Assembly (NCBI GenBank): GCA_025617745.1
Contig: CM046863.1
Coordinates: forward strand, 5,268,015-5,332,014
DNA length: 64,000 nt
DNA from: Heliocidaris erythrogramma
Taxonomy: Eukaryota > Echinodermata > Echinoidea > Camarodonta > Echinometridae
Direction: 5' to 3'
The position numbers and the translations under genes were made by a program. Below are positions 12,395 through 23,812 of the stretch, one piece after another; within the stretch, counting starts at the first letter, position 1; every line of letters begins with the position of its first letter. Below the pieces are notes generated by a model that was not told where the DNA came from, searched no databases, and saw only the letters and a list, made by a program, of their open reading frames with translations.

Positions 12395-13557
12395 CACGAT
12401 ATGTGTGGCAAACAAATAATCACCAAACAATGCTAAGGGCTAGCAAAATAAGCACTAATCACTACCTCAAACGGCGGCGGGGGGAGGTAGGCTTATTATT
12501 AAAATATTTCGAGGGTCGTATGACAGGGTGTCGATAGAGGACTGGCATGATCATGATCTACCTAGGGGGTTTGGCAATTAGCACTCCCGGCCGCCCTCAT
12601 TTCATTCTGCAAATTAGGCCAACGAAATATGAAAATTGAGTTAGGCCCCCCCCCCCCCCCCCCCCCCCGGCCCTTTCCTTTTTTTTCTTTCTTTCTTTGT
12701 TTCTATATTTAAAAAAAAAAATTCTCTATTTATTTATTTATTTTGTTTCTTTATTAAACTTTTTATGGAAGACCGCGATTTTATTTCCTCCACGCATTCC
12801 GTTCCGTTTATTTGATTTTCTTTTTTGCATTATAGACCACCCCGGCACTGTTCAAGGCCTATTCTCGTCGGGCGGCCGGGGGGGGGGGGGGGGGTTAGTA
12901 TGTCTCATTCAGGCCTACCGTCGCATCCCCGTCCATGAAAACTTGAAACATGAAAAACTTTCTCTCTCTTCACCAGACGGGTAAGCAGGGATCAAATTCA
13001 CTAGAAAAGATCCTCGAAAGAGTAAGAAATTTGACAGTAGGGCCCACCATTCAGGAGCCGGTCAGGAGCAGCGAATCTGAAAGTACACGATGAAAAGAAT
13101 CCAAAGAGGTTCTATTCTATTCTTTCAATGAAAACATCATTCTGTAATTTGTTCCAAAGTAAATATTTGCCATAACTCTTCCTTTTTGCACAAAAATTGG
13201 CCAAGAAGAACCAACCCAGGTCGAAAATCCTATAGACAGAATTTCTATAGGTCCCATAGAGACCCATGTAGGTCTCTATATGTTTTTATGACCCATAGAA
13301 TTCCTATGGGTGTCTATGGTACCGATAATCCTGTAGGTTTCTATAGGACCAATAAGAAATCCTGCAGGTTTCTATATGACCCTATATAGAAAATCCTAAA
13401 GGTGTCTATACGACCAATAAGAAATTGATTAACTGGGGAGGGGGGGGGGGGGGGGGGGTAGGGTGATTACCTGGAAACACAGTATTTTTTGCCTTTTGGG
13501 TCTAAATTATATACCCAATAGGCAATAAAATCATGCGAGCGCATAGCGCGAGCTTTT

Positions 13558-13560
<3 letters not shown>

Positions 13561-13590
<30 letters not shown>
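13561..13590. repeat. CT microsatellite, repeated in each tandem unit
   Basis: TTTTTTTTTCTCTCTCT-type tract before GATAAAGTGACC, present again at about 14,611-14,640 and 16,133-16,171 in the other units with different lengths. Confidence 0.8.
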
Positions 13591-13592
<2 letters not shown>

Positions 13593-15529
13593 AAAGTGAC
13601 CTGAAATCACTGCATTCTAAACCCTTATTTTAAAATTCCCTGAAATAATCATTTTAACATGGCAAATAGATTAAACAAATATGGCGTCGGAGGTTCTAGG
13701 ATTTTCTCTATTTATTTATTTATTTTGTTTCTTTATTAAAATTCTTTATTTTTCCCTTTAGTATTAAGACATCTCTGCAACTTTTTATGGAAGACCGCGA
13801 TTTTATTTCCTCCACGCATTCCGTTCCGTTTATTTGATTTTCTTTTTTGCATTATAGACCACCCCGGCACTGTTCAAGGCCTATTCTCGTCGGGCGGCCG
13901 GGGGGGGGGGGGGGGGGGGGGGGCGTATGTCTCATTCAGGCCTACCGTCGCATCCCCGTCCATGAAAACTTGAAACATGAAAAACTTTCTCTCTCTTCAC
14001 CGGACGGGTAAGCAGGGATCAAATTCACTAGAAAAGATCCTCGAAAGAGTAAGAAATTTGACAGTAGGGCCTACCATTCAGGAGCCGGTCAGGAGCAGCG
14101 AATCTGAAAGTACACAATGAAAAGAATCCAAAGAGGTTCTATTCTATTCTTTCAATGAAAACATCATTCTGTAATTTGTTCCAAAGTAAATATTTGCCAT
14201 AACTCTTCCTTTTTGCACAAAAATTGGCCAAGAAGAACCAACCCAGGTCGAAAATCCTATAGACAGAATTTCTATAGGTCCCATAGAGACCCATGTAGGT
14301 CTATATAGGTTTTTATAGGATAGGTTTCTATATGGAAATGGTATATATGACCCATAGAATTCCTATGGGTGTCTATGGTACCGATAATCCTGTAGGTTTC
14401 TATAGGACCAATAAGAAATCCTGCAGGTTTCTATAAGACCCTATATAGAAAATCCTAAAGGTGCCTATACGACCAATAAGAAATTGATTAACTGGGGAGG
14501 GGGGGGGGGGGGGTAGGGTGATTACCTGGAAACACAGTATTTTTTGCCTTTTGGGTCTAAATTATATACCCAATAGGCAATAAAATCATGCGAGCGCATA
14601 GCGCGAGCTTTTTTTTTCTCTCTCTCTCTCTCTCTCTCTCGATAAAGTGACCTGAAATCACTGCATTCTAAACCCTTATTTTAAAATTCCCTGAAATAAT
14701 CATTTTAACATGGCAAATAGATTAAACAAATATGGCGTCGGAGGTTCTAGGATTTTCTCTATTTATTTATTTATTTTGTTTCTTTATTAAAATTCTTTAT
14801 TTTTCCCTTTAGTATTAAGACATCTCTGCAACTTTTTATGGAAGACCGCGATTTTATTTCCTCCACGCATTCCGTTCCGTTTATTTGATTTTCTTTTTTG
14901 CATTATAGACCACCCCGGCACTGTTCAAGGCCTATTCTCGTCGGGCGGCCGGGGGGGGGGGGGGGCGTATGTCTCATTCAGGCCTACCGTCGCATCCCCG
15001 TCCATGAAAACTTGAAACATGAAAAACTTTCTCTCTCTTCACCAGACGGGTAAGCAGGGATCAAATTCACTAGAAAAGATCCTCGAAAGAGTAAGAAATT
15101 TGACAGTAGGGCCTACCATTCAGGAGCCGGTCAGGAGCAGCGAATCTGAAAGTACACGATGAAAAGAATCCAAAGAGGTTCTATTCTATTCTTTCAATGA
15201 AAACATCATTCTGTAATTTGTTCCAAAGTAAATATTTGCCATAACTCTTCCTTTTTGCACAAAAATTGGCCAAGAAGAACCAACCCAGGTCGAAAATCCT
15301 ATAGACAGAATTTCTATAGGTCCCATAGAGACCCATGTAGGTCTCTATAGGTTTTTATAGGTTTCTATATGGAAATGGTATATATGACCCATAGAATTCC
15401 TATGGGTGTCTATGGTACCGATAATCCTGTAGGTTTCTATAGGACCAATAAGAAATCCTGCAGGTTTCTATAAGACCCTATATAGAAAATCCTAAACGTT
15501 GTCTATACGACCAATAAGAAATTGATTAA

Positions 15530-16011
15530 TTATAAGATTAATATAAGAAGAAATCCTGGAAATGATGTGGGTGTCTATACAGGAACAACCACGTGACAAT
15601 AATTAATCCTATCCTACTCCTATAATACTACTCCTATAATCCTATATAAACCTCCTATATCCTACATCCTATATCCTATACCTAGCTACTATAAGCAATA
15701 ATATTGTATCACATTCATTTTACATATATAGGGACATAGTTGTATAGTGCTTTAAAAAATGGTTATTAACTAGATTCAAAGGCTTAGGAAGATTTTCAGG
15801 ATGGGAGGAGGAGAGGGGGAGGGGGGGGGGGGGGTCTCGATCATTTGTGTTTGACCCGCCGTTTGAAGATTTTTTTCCCCACCGACTGCCCCCCGTTGTC
15901 ACCATTTTAGACAGTCCAAAACGTCATTTTTTTTCTGTTTTGGCGCCTTTATATATAATTGTTAAGCCTTCCCTTTTCTTCTCTTTGCTCTACCCCATTT
16001 TTAGACCACCA
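15530..16011. other. Segment unique to the third tandem unit
   Basis: About 482 bp with no counterpart in tandem copies 1 and 2. It includes CCTATATCCTACATCCTA-type runs and TATATAGGGACATAGTTG, which resemble the middle of the TA-flanked elements at 20,470 and 49,201. It may be an insertion, or the ancestral sequence deleted from the other copies. Confidence 0.6.
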
Positions 16012-16138
16012 CTGGGGAGGGGGGGGGGGGGGGGGGGTAGGGTGATTACCTGGAAACACAGTATTTTTTGCCTTTTGGGTCTAAATTATATACCCAATAG
16101 GCAATAAAATCATGCGAGCGCATAGCGCGAGCTTTTTT

Positions 16139-16173
<35 letters not shown>

Positions 16174-16636
16174 AAAGTGACCTGAAATCACTGCATTCTA
16201 AACCCTTATTTTAAAATCCCCTGAAATAATCATTTTAACATGGCAAATAGATTTAAAAAATGTGGCGTCGGAGGTTCTAGGGCGCTGATCACGTTCGGAA
16301 TTCCATATGCAGTTAAACCATGCGAGTGCAAAGCGCGAGCCGAAATTTTTCGATATAATGAGTTGATAAAAAAGCATTTGTAGCCTTTCTTTTAAGCAGT
16401 TGAAGAAATTAATAAAAGTAGGCCTACTTGAAGATATCGTTGAATTGTAAGATATTCAGTTTATTGTTATTAAGTTAGACAAAGTACTAGGTGTTAAAAA
16501 AAAAAAAAATTGAACACCTTTGGAAAAATAATACGCCAGGAGCGTGAAAAACAAAACTTTGTCACACATGCCTATAATCGGACATTAAAAACTGAATTTT
16601 TTTTTTTTTTTTTTTTTTTTGGGGGGGGGGGGGGGG

Positions 16637-17245
16637 CTCATGATAACCGAGATCCAACACAAATAATGGGGGCTCCGTGATGTTATCCGAACCCCACCAA
16701 AAACAGTTGGGCGCTTATGATATCTGAGCCCCACCAAAATATTAGGCGAGGGGGGGGGGGGGGGGGGGGGGCTCAAAGATATCTGAGTCGCACCAAAATA
16801 TGGGGGTGCTCAGTGATATCAGAGTCCCGCCCAAATATTTGGGGTCTCAATGATATCCGAGATCCACCAAATATATTTTTGGGGGGTCAATGATATGCGA
16901 GATCCGATGTTTTAGCCTTAACCCCTCCCCAAATAAATATTTATAAAATGTTTATATTTGAATGGTAAGTCTGTAGATTTATAGGTATACATGAGCTTCA
17001 TGCCTAGAATATAATGACTCGGGAGGAGCGAGGTTAATGATATCCGAACCCCGCAATAAGTATTGGGGCGGCTCAATGATATCTGAGACCCGCTTAAAAC
17101 ATTGGGCGCTCAATGGTATCTGAGCCCCTAAGGGTTCTTTGATATCTAAGCCCCACCAAAAAATTGGGGGAGGGGCTCAATGATATCTATAAGCCCAGCC
17201 AAAATATTGGGAGGCTCAATGACATCTGAGCCCCCCAAGATTTTT
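16637..17245. repeat. Degenerate GATATC minisatellite
   Basis: About 13-14 imperfect units of roughly 35-50 bp built around CTCAATGATATCTGAGCCCC followed by ACCAAAATATTGGG. Two G-runs interrupt it (16,621-16,636 and 16,750-16,770), and a spacer at about 16,910-17,020 separates two blocks. No protein is supported. Confidence 0.75.
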
Positions 17246-17511
17246 TTTGTCTGGGGGTGCGCCCCCAAGCCCCCCCCCCCTCCGGTTCCTAAGCCTTTTA
17301 TTATTAAAACTAGATTACACTTTTCTTACTGAAATATGAAAATGCCTTTTGAAATTGTAATGAATGTGTACAATTTCTATCACAGTTCAAAGCTTAATCC
17401 CAGCATGAACACTGAAAATCTAAATGTATTTTATCTATTTCCACTAGTTTTCAAATTTTAGATTATTGTCATTCATGAATATTGTCATTCATGAATATTC
17501 TTGAGTGATTA

Positions 17512-17860
17512 GGACCTATAGAAACCAATAGAAACCAACAGAAAATCCAAAAACCAATAGGAGTACTGTCTATAGACTAGAATCTATTGGTTTCATCACT
17601 GGATTGGTGTATGGGATCCAGTAGGAATCCAATAGAAACCAATAGGACCAACAGGATAGCTGCATGGCACCCTTGAATTATTGATTGGGCTTTACTGGAT
17701 TTTCTATGGGTTTTATGGGGTTTTATGGTTGCACATTTGAACAGATGTGCTTCATATGAAACTGCTATGGGTCCCTATATAGGAAACCAATAGAAACCAA
17801 CAAAACCATGAGAAACCATTAGGAATTTCCCGTTGGTTTTCTATGGGTCTCTATAGGATT
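17512..17860. repeat. CTATAGG / ACCAATAGAAACC motif array
   Basis: Short degenerate direct and inverted repeats such as AGAAACCAATAGAAACCAAC and CTATGGGTCTCTATAGG. It mirrors the arrays at 13,228-13,420, 14,255-14,475 and 15,297-15,500 inside the tandem units. Confidence 0.7.
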
Positions 17861-18104
17861 TTAGACCTGGGAATCTTCAAATAGCTGTATAATACTGTGC
17901 AACGGATCTTTAAAAACAATCCCTGTTAAAAATCTAAAAAGCATACATTTTTAGTGGGTTTCGCTGATTATAGGGTAGCAAAAACCTCTTGACTTGAATC
18001 CTCGTTTAGGGTGCTTTTCAGAAAGTCATGGACGCGGGTGTCGTACAGGCCTCAATGAGACATTATGCACCCCCATTCAGACATAACTTTCTCCTCAGGA
18101 ACAG

Positions 18105-18106
18105 AC

Positions 18107-18141
<35 letters not shown>

Positions 18142-18474
18142 GGGGGGGGGGGGGTTAATTTCTTTTTACACCAAGCCGACCAAGGGTTATCCATTTTTAT
18201 TATTATATACTTATATTTGTTATTCATGTGGCCAGCATTTCGCATGAACATGAATGGTCTTCATAATTCCTCTCTCTCTCTCTCTACTTTCAATTCTCTC
18301 ACTCTCTTTAAATATCCCCCTCTCATTCTTAGTGATTTTCTGATCAATATTCTTTCCAATTTTCCTTTCGTTCTCTCTCTCTTTCTTTCTTTCTCTACAG
18401 GAACTTGTTTTCTCTCTCATCAGCACCCGAATTTGTTATCTCTTTCGGCTCTCTCTCTCTCTCTCTCTCTCTTG

Positions 18475-18507
<33 letters not shown>

Positions 18508-18545
18508 GCTCTCTCCTTCTCTCTATCTCTCTCTCTCTCTCAATA
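18105..18545. repeat. Poly-T/poly-G tract and long CT-rich low-complexity region
   Basis: A T-run followed by a G-run (about 18,105-18,154), then CT-rich sequence with long (CT)n blocks at 18,269-18,290 and 18,449-18,540. A 182-codon open frame across it is a by-product of composition. Confidence 0.85.
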
Positions 18546-18548
18546 TAG

Positions 18549-18709
18549 TGGGGTGTTGCAAGAAAGTTGCGATTGATTGCAAGTTGCAACTGATCGGTAC
18601 TGACCAATCAAAATCATCTTCTTGAATGGGCAGACCCTGAACCATTCAGAATGGTTTTCTAATTTGCTTTACAATTTGCAATTGATTGCAACTTCCTTGC
18701 AACACCCCA
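18549..18709. mobile_element. Miniature element with TGGGGTGTTGCAAG ends
   Basis: TGGGGTGTTGCAAGAAAGTTGC at the left is mirrored by GCAACTTCCTTGCAACACCC plus CA at the right. TAG lies on both sides (18,546-18,548 and 18,710-18,712), a possible 3 bp target duplication of the kind made by PIF/Harbinger elements. No coding capacity. Confidence 0.7.
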
Positions 18710-19794
18710 TAGGTCTATCTATCTATCTCAGTCTCTCTTTCATGCTCATACAACAGTAGTGGGGGTATAGGCACATATAGGCCTATATTTTTTCCTTTCT
18801 TTATTCTTACTGCATTTTTCTTATCACCCTTTTTGTCATTGCATCCTCTTCATTCTTCCAGCTTAAGCCATCCTTTTGTTTTACCTCTTTTTCCATTTCT
18901 CCAATTCCAGCCAAAATAATGTGTCCTTTTCCAGTTATTCCACAAAAAATTGTCTATTTTTACGGTGTAGGCCTATTTGTATATGCTTATACTTTGTTAT
19001 CAACCATTTGTGAATGTTTATATCATGCTGTCATGCATGCTATTGATATAGGCCGACTGTTTTGACCAGAAGAACTTTCTTTGAGATTTATTCAGAATAG
19101 CTGAAATTTGTTGAATGAGTTAATTTTAGTAAAATTTATTGAAAACCATTCATTCAGAAATCAGAAATGGAGAAATCAGAACTGTTCTCATTGCCATGCA
19201 GTTGATTGCCAATTTACGAATGATCGCAAAGAGAATTGCGCCATCTGATGGTGGGTACATGACCATCAGGCCAGGGTGGCTCGAGTTCCGAATATATACT
19301 GATAAGACTTTAAATCAAACTCCGGAATGAATTTGAACTATTTTGAATTACGAAATGAACAAGCAGATTGTGTCAGTCGTCGCACTCTCGGATATAAAAA
19401 AGTAAGGACGATTTATAATGTTTTAGACGTATTTCCGGGAGCACGACAGCCAAACCCAATACGCTTGCAAGTAAAAGTTATACATTGACATCAAGATATG
19501 TTTTAAACAGCAGTTCCTTCTGTTTACGTTTGAAAGTATATACTTCTAGTAACTGGGTAATCTAAACATAATCCTATTTTTGCAAACATAGTTCGGGGTA
19601 CGTGGAAGGTGGTATGCGTTGCTCTGACGTGTAGTGATCTATTTTTCCGAAACATTTGTAAAAATATTTCAGGTAGGTTATTAGCAGATAAATTATGCAT
19701 GAAAATATCAACATTTGTTGTTGATTATTGTTATATGGCAATCAGTCAATTTTGACTATTATCACCAACAATTTTTTCGTTTATTTTATTTTTT
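18710..19794. other. Non-coding stretch, no gene recognised
   Basis: AT-rich. The block GAATTGCGCCATCTGATGGT near 19,233 resembles GAAGTGCGCCAGCTGTTGGT near 22,013, suggesting another dispersed repeat. No gene seen. Confidence 0.5.
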
Positions 19795-20467
19795 CAGACT
19801 TTAATAGAATAACATTGTAATACAATAGGCCTAATACTTTTAGGATTTTGTTTGCATGGAACAGGTTGTTAGTGTGAGACAATAATGATTAACATTTCTA
19901 ATAGCGCGTTTTTGAACACTCTAAAAACTAAAATGTTAAATCACCATTTAAAAGGGCCGAGGAGTGACCACCTTTTCAAAATGGCAGATCAACCTCTTAA
20001 ACCTGCTAGATACAACCTTTATAGTATTGGATCCAGCATGTTAAAATTGTTAATCTGCCTTTTTGAAAAAGTGGTCACTCCTCGGCCCTTTTAAATGGTG
20101 ATTTAACACTTTAGTTTTTACAGTGAATGCGAGAAATTATATTTAACAAATTCCCACAAGCGTTACCCCAGATGAGAATTCCATACTTGTAATACAATAG
20201 GTCTAATACTTTTAGGATTTTGTTTGCATGGAACAGGTTGTTACTGTGAGACAATATCCTACATGAATAACATTTCTAATAGTGCGTTTTTAATGCGAGA
20301 AAGTATATTTACCAAATTCCCACAAGCGTTACCCCAGGCGAGAATTTCATACTTGAGGTATTGAGTCATTAAAGTAGAATAAACTGATAATACAATTTTA
20401 CTGGGAAAGAAGTGTCTAAGTCTGTTAAGTTTACCGGTATATCTTGAGAGGACCTTACTCAGATTAG
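19795..20467 (-). pseudogene. Decayed LINE reverse-transcriptase 3' part, partly duplicated
   Basis: On the minus strand, sequence near 20,190-20,120 reads YGILIWGNACGNLL, matching the C-terminal part of APE-type LINE ORF2 proteins (PYLNYGILAWGN-like). The block starting AATACAATAGGCCTAATACT at about 19,820 recurs at about 20,197, and CCCACAAGCGTTACCCCAG recurs at about 20,151 and 20,321, so this stretch is tandemly duplicated. The first copy is split by a 209 bp element (19,917-20,125). It probably belongs with the remnant at 21,594-21,990, beyond the inserted element at 20,470. Multiple frame breaks; not functional. Confidence 0.6.
19917..20125. mobile_element. Miniature element with about 60 bp inverted repeats, with empty site nearby
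   Basis: CACTCTAAAAACTAAAATGT, continuing through AAATCACCATTTAAAAGGGC and CGAGGAGTGACCACC, is mirrored at the right end down to TTTAGTTTTTACAGTG. The duplicated host block at 20,280-20,300 reads GCGTTTTTAATGCGAG with no insert, so it serves as an empty site. Non-coding. Confidence 0.85.
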
Positions 20468-20469
20468 TA

Positions 20470-21593
20470 CACTCTTAAAAATGCGTGGTCAAAAATAACC
20501 CCAAACGGGGTTACAAATGACCCCGCATGCGGGATCAACTATGCACAAACCCCGTGCGGGGTCACCCAAAGTAACCACATAGCGTGGTTACATTTCGACC
20601 CCGAATGTGGTCAAAATTTAACCACGATTGCGTGGTCATTTCTGCATAACTTGACCCCGCATAATTTGACCCCGCATACTAATGATCATTACCTTATAAC
20701 CCCGTCAAAACGTACGGGGTCATTTCTTCCGACCACGCAACGTGGTCATTTCCCGTCGGACGGGGTTGATACTTCTGCCTGATGCGCGTGTACCATCCAC
20801 GTTTCAAAGATTAAAAAAAAGAAGCTAATGTCAAGTAATATCATAACATATTATATTTTGTATATTTTGCTCACTATGAGCTATAACCTATCCTCTCCTA
20901 TCGTATAGCATATCATACCCCTATCATCCTACTTTAACCCTACTCCTATTATAGTCCTACATCCTATACCTATATATCCTGAAAACCTTTACTTTATTAT
21001 ATAGGGACTGTATTGCAGTGCTTGCTAAAAGTGGTTAAAGATTTTAATTTAATTTTCTAATGTAGATTTTTAGATCTTAAACCTAATTACATGTTTGAAT
21101 ATGTACAACATAATAATTAGTATACATACATTTTTCATCACATTTCAAAGTGCAATCATTGCATAAAAACTTAAAAATCAAGTGTCATTTATATATATAA
21201 ATTCTGGTTGTTTACGGTTGCTCATGGGTATTCAGGATACATCATGAATATTCATGACAATGGCCCAACGTTTAACCAAGTAGAAGTCGGACCAATACTT
21301 TGCTGATGAATAAGCAATATTTCAAATGGTTAGTGATTAACCAGTGAAATTGGAACATTGTGACCAACATATTTTTGGAAATAACCCATATGGTGTTGAC
21401 CAATCGCATTGGTACATTTTTTGACCAGTCCTTTTTTTAGAGTGCATTAAAATGACCAGTTTTTGCGTGGTCATTTTGACCACGCAAAAACTGGTCATTT
21501 TAATGCAGCGGGAGCATTATTGATCGAAAACAACCCCGAAACGTGGTCGAATAAATTCGACCACGCAATATGCGACCCGCATTTTTAAGAGTG
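20470..21593. mobile_element. TA-flanked non-autonomous DNA element, copy 1
   Basis: It begins CACTCTTAAAAATGCG and ends CGCATTTTTAAGAGTG, flanked by TA on both sides (20,468-20,469 and 21,594-21,595). The first 300 bp and the last 150 bp carry many direct and inverted TGACCCCGC / TGACCACGC motifs (GCGGGGTCA, GCGTGGTCA), many arranged as short hairpins. The middle has CCTAT-rich sequence and a TTATATAGGGACTGTATTGC block. A near-identical second copy lies at 49,201. No transposase; TA target suggests Tc1/mariner-type mobilisation. Confidence 0.85.
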
Positions 21594-21990
21594 TAATGTG
21601 GGATTTCCAGGATAGATCACTATCAATATAAAGTCCCAGAAATCTAGTGCAGTCGACATCTTTAGTTCAGTATTATCATAATCGGCATGATTAGGAAGTA
21701 TTTTGTAATGTATAACTAAAAAGCATATAGAGAGTTTTATCTAAATTTAGTGATAACTTGTTTGCATAAATCCAGGACTGAACATGCAGACACAAGTTTT
21801 TACTTACAGTGTCAACTAAAGCTTGAGGGTCTCGATGGGTAAATAATAAATCAGTCTCATCCGTAGCTGCGAAGAATTTCTGAGATCATTAATATATAAA
21901 ATTAAAAAAGTGGGCCCAGTAGGGAACCTTGCAGGACGCCACGGGTAACCAATTTCAAGTGAGAATCGTGACCCTTGAATACGAATGATC
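21594..21990 (-). pseudogene. Decayed LINE reverse-transcriptase core remnant
   Basis: On the minus strand, 21,950-21,700 reads pieces such as GVLQGSLLGPLF, ILYINDL and THRDPQALVDTV, then SLNLDKTLYMLF. These match RT motifs around GVPQGSVLGPLLFLLYINDL and the region after the catalytic DD. Stops and frameshifts interrupt it. It probably continues as 19,795-20,467 beyond the inserted DNA element. Confidence 0.6.
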
Positions 21991-23812
21991 ACAATACGAA
22001 TGATCTCAAAAGAGAAGTGCGCCAGCTGTTGGTGAATACAATGACAAGGCCCAGGGGTAGCTCGCGTTAGATTGAGAGTTCCGCATAGTGACATAATGAT
22101 GTAATCAACACCCAGAACGAACCATCTTGTATTATGCGTAACTAAAAATAAATAAATAGATTAACACATTTATGAATAAATCAATTAGCACAACTTGATA
22201 TCTAAATCAATCGATATCACTAAGAGAGGATTTGCGTTTATTCTATGTCAAGAAAAATGATGGAACTTTAAGGCACCTTCCATTGTAAAAAAAAATTAAA
22301 AGTATTGTACTAAGAGCACATGCATAAGGCAGAAAAATATATTACAATATGGCGATTTTGCACCTCAGAATGAACATCTTTCCCATCCTAACAGGGTACC
22401 TTTTCATAGCTCGAGGGGTATTTATTCATTTGGAAAAATATGGGGTTGTATGCCCCCCTGCCAGCGTGTTTTTGTTTGCCTTTCAAAAACAAGGAATAAA
22501 TGTTTTCATTCTCCCCCCCCCCAAAAAAAAAAAAACAACAACAAACAAACAAAACAAAATAAAACAAAAACAAAAACAGAACCAAAGAAAAAAAAGAAGA
22601 GTATTAACAAAAAGAAGACGAAGAACATTATGTTCGGCCATTGCTTTATACCTGCATGTTTTAGATTTAAACCACTTCGTGGCTTCGGACCCTTATGACT
22701 TTTTCTAAATTGTGCAAATTTGAGGTAAATTTGTATTAAAAATAAATCTTCGCACATCATGCTAAACAATTGAAAACGAAACGCAAAACACAAGAAGGAA
22801 ATGAAACTGGTTTGCATATTCCAAGCTCGAATAAATTAGGATTTAATTCTGTACAGCAGACCTAATGGATACAAATAGATTCATTACCGACAAAGAACTT
22901 TGTTTACATAATTGTGTCAAGAATTATAGTACAATTCAGTATTTTGCTATAGAAACTAAACACTGTTTATCTTTCACGTAATATATAGGCCTCTTCCTTG
23001 TATCTTGCATCGTAATGAATCACACTCTTATGTGATTGTAATCGATAATGTAATGACAGTGGCGGACCCAGGATTCTTATGCAAGGGGGGGGGGGGCAGT
23101 TCAAATAATTCAATGACATTATAAAAGGGTCATATTTCGAGGTGCCATTTTACTGCAGAATTCTCTTACAAGCAAGCAAAGAAGGAAGAAGGGTCCGTAT
23201 CATATATTTGGTTATAACAGGTAAGGCGCTAAACAAATATTGGCGTATTCTTTTTATTTCACATTCATGCTTCATTCCACAGGACTTGGGCCATAATTAT
23301 CTAGAGCCCTATCAAATGTATTACGTTATGCACCTTTTAAAAATAGTATCGTAATAATTCTGATAAATCGAATCCTTTTCGCAATAACAATATTAATGTT
23401 ACGGGTTTACATACAAAGCATATGAATTTGGGCTCATAAGTGCAACTATCCCCACCACCCACCCTCCTCCGGTATATCATCCCCCGTACAACTATACCCA
23501 AAGGACAATTACACTGGATAACGTCGAATAGGTATTTGATAAAGGTAAATCCGACCTTAACGGCAGAAAAAGCAAGGGAGAAGCAGAAAAGTCAGAGGAG
23601 CGGATTGGTGAAAGCTTGAACGAAATCGGGCAAGAAAGTTGTTAATTTTTGGAAAATGTAATAACTATACATAAATTATGTGATTTTCAAATTCGCCGAA
23701 TCGGTCAAGACAGCTGTCATGTAACGGCGGACAACTTTCTCATTTGTTCTAAAGCCCAAAATGACTAACATATTTATTATAAAAATGTGTTGCTCAGTAG
23801 GATATTTTTCTA
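21991..23812. other. Non-coding stretch, no gene recognised
   Basis: AT-rich sequence with an A-rich, lysine-coding low-complexity block at 22,515-22,620. A GTGGCGGACCCAGGATTCT segment followed by a G-run at 23,060-23,097 looks like one end of a hAT-type miniature element; its other end was not found. No gene supported. Confidence 0.5.

Larger units (their letters stand above)
12720..16281. repeat. Tandem array of an about 1.05 kb unit, three copies
   Basis: The unit starts with TTCTCTATTTATTTATTTA and ends with GGCGTCGGAGGTTCTAGG. GACCGCGATT recurs at 12771, 13793 and 14844, giving periods of 1022 and 1051. Copy 1 is 12,720-13,700, copy 2 is 13,701-14,751, and copy 3 starts at 14,752. Copy 3 is interrupted after GAAATTGATTAA at 15,529 and resumes at about 16,012. 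Copy 1 lacks about 43 bp present in the others (around TATTAAGACATCTCTGCAAC). Each unit holds a G-run at GGCGGCC, the element end CCCAGGTCGAAAATCC, a CTATAGG-rich block, a second G-run and a CT microsatellite. Copies are otherwise nearly identical. Confidence 0.9.
15284..17871. mobile_element. Candidate TIR element with CCCAGGTC ends and CTATAGG arrays
   Basis: CCCAGGTCGAAAATCCTATA at 15,284 is mirrored by TATAGGATTTTAGACCTGGG ending at 17,871. Inside both ends lie dense degenerate CTATAGG, CCTATAG and ATAGAAACC motifs (15,296-15,520 and 17,512-17,860). The same left end occurs at 13,215 and 14,242 in the two earlier tandem units, so the left end has been multiplied with the unit. No transposase frame is visible. 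Superfamily undetermined. Confidence 0.55.

Noticed and set aside
12313..12537. 74-codon Gly-rich frame
   Set aside because: Product of a G homopolymer; no support.
16637..17245. Possible CRISPR-like array of spaced repeats
   Set aside because: Units are degenerate throughout with no constant repeat and unique spacers, and the genome is eukaryotic; it is a minisatellite.
18028..18576. 182-codon open frame
   Set aside because: It consists of poly-Phe, poly-Gly and Ser-Leu runs from T, G and CT repeats; a composition artefact.
22349..22708. 119-codon Lys-rich frame
   Set aside because: Created by an A-rich run; overlapping frames on both strands are equally open.
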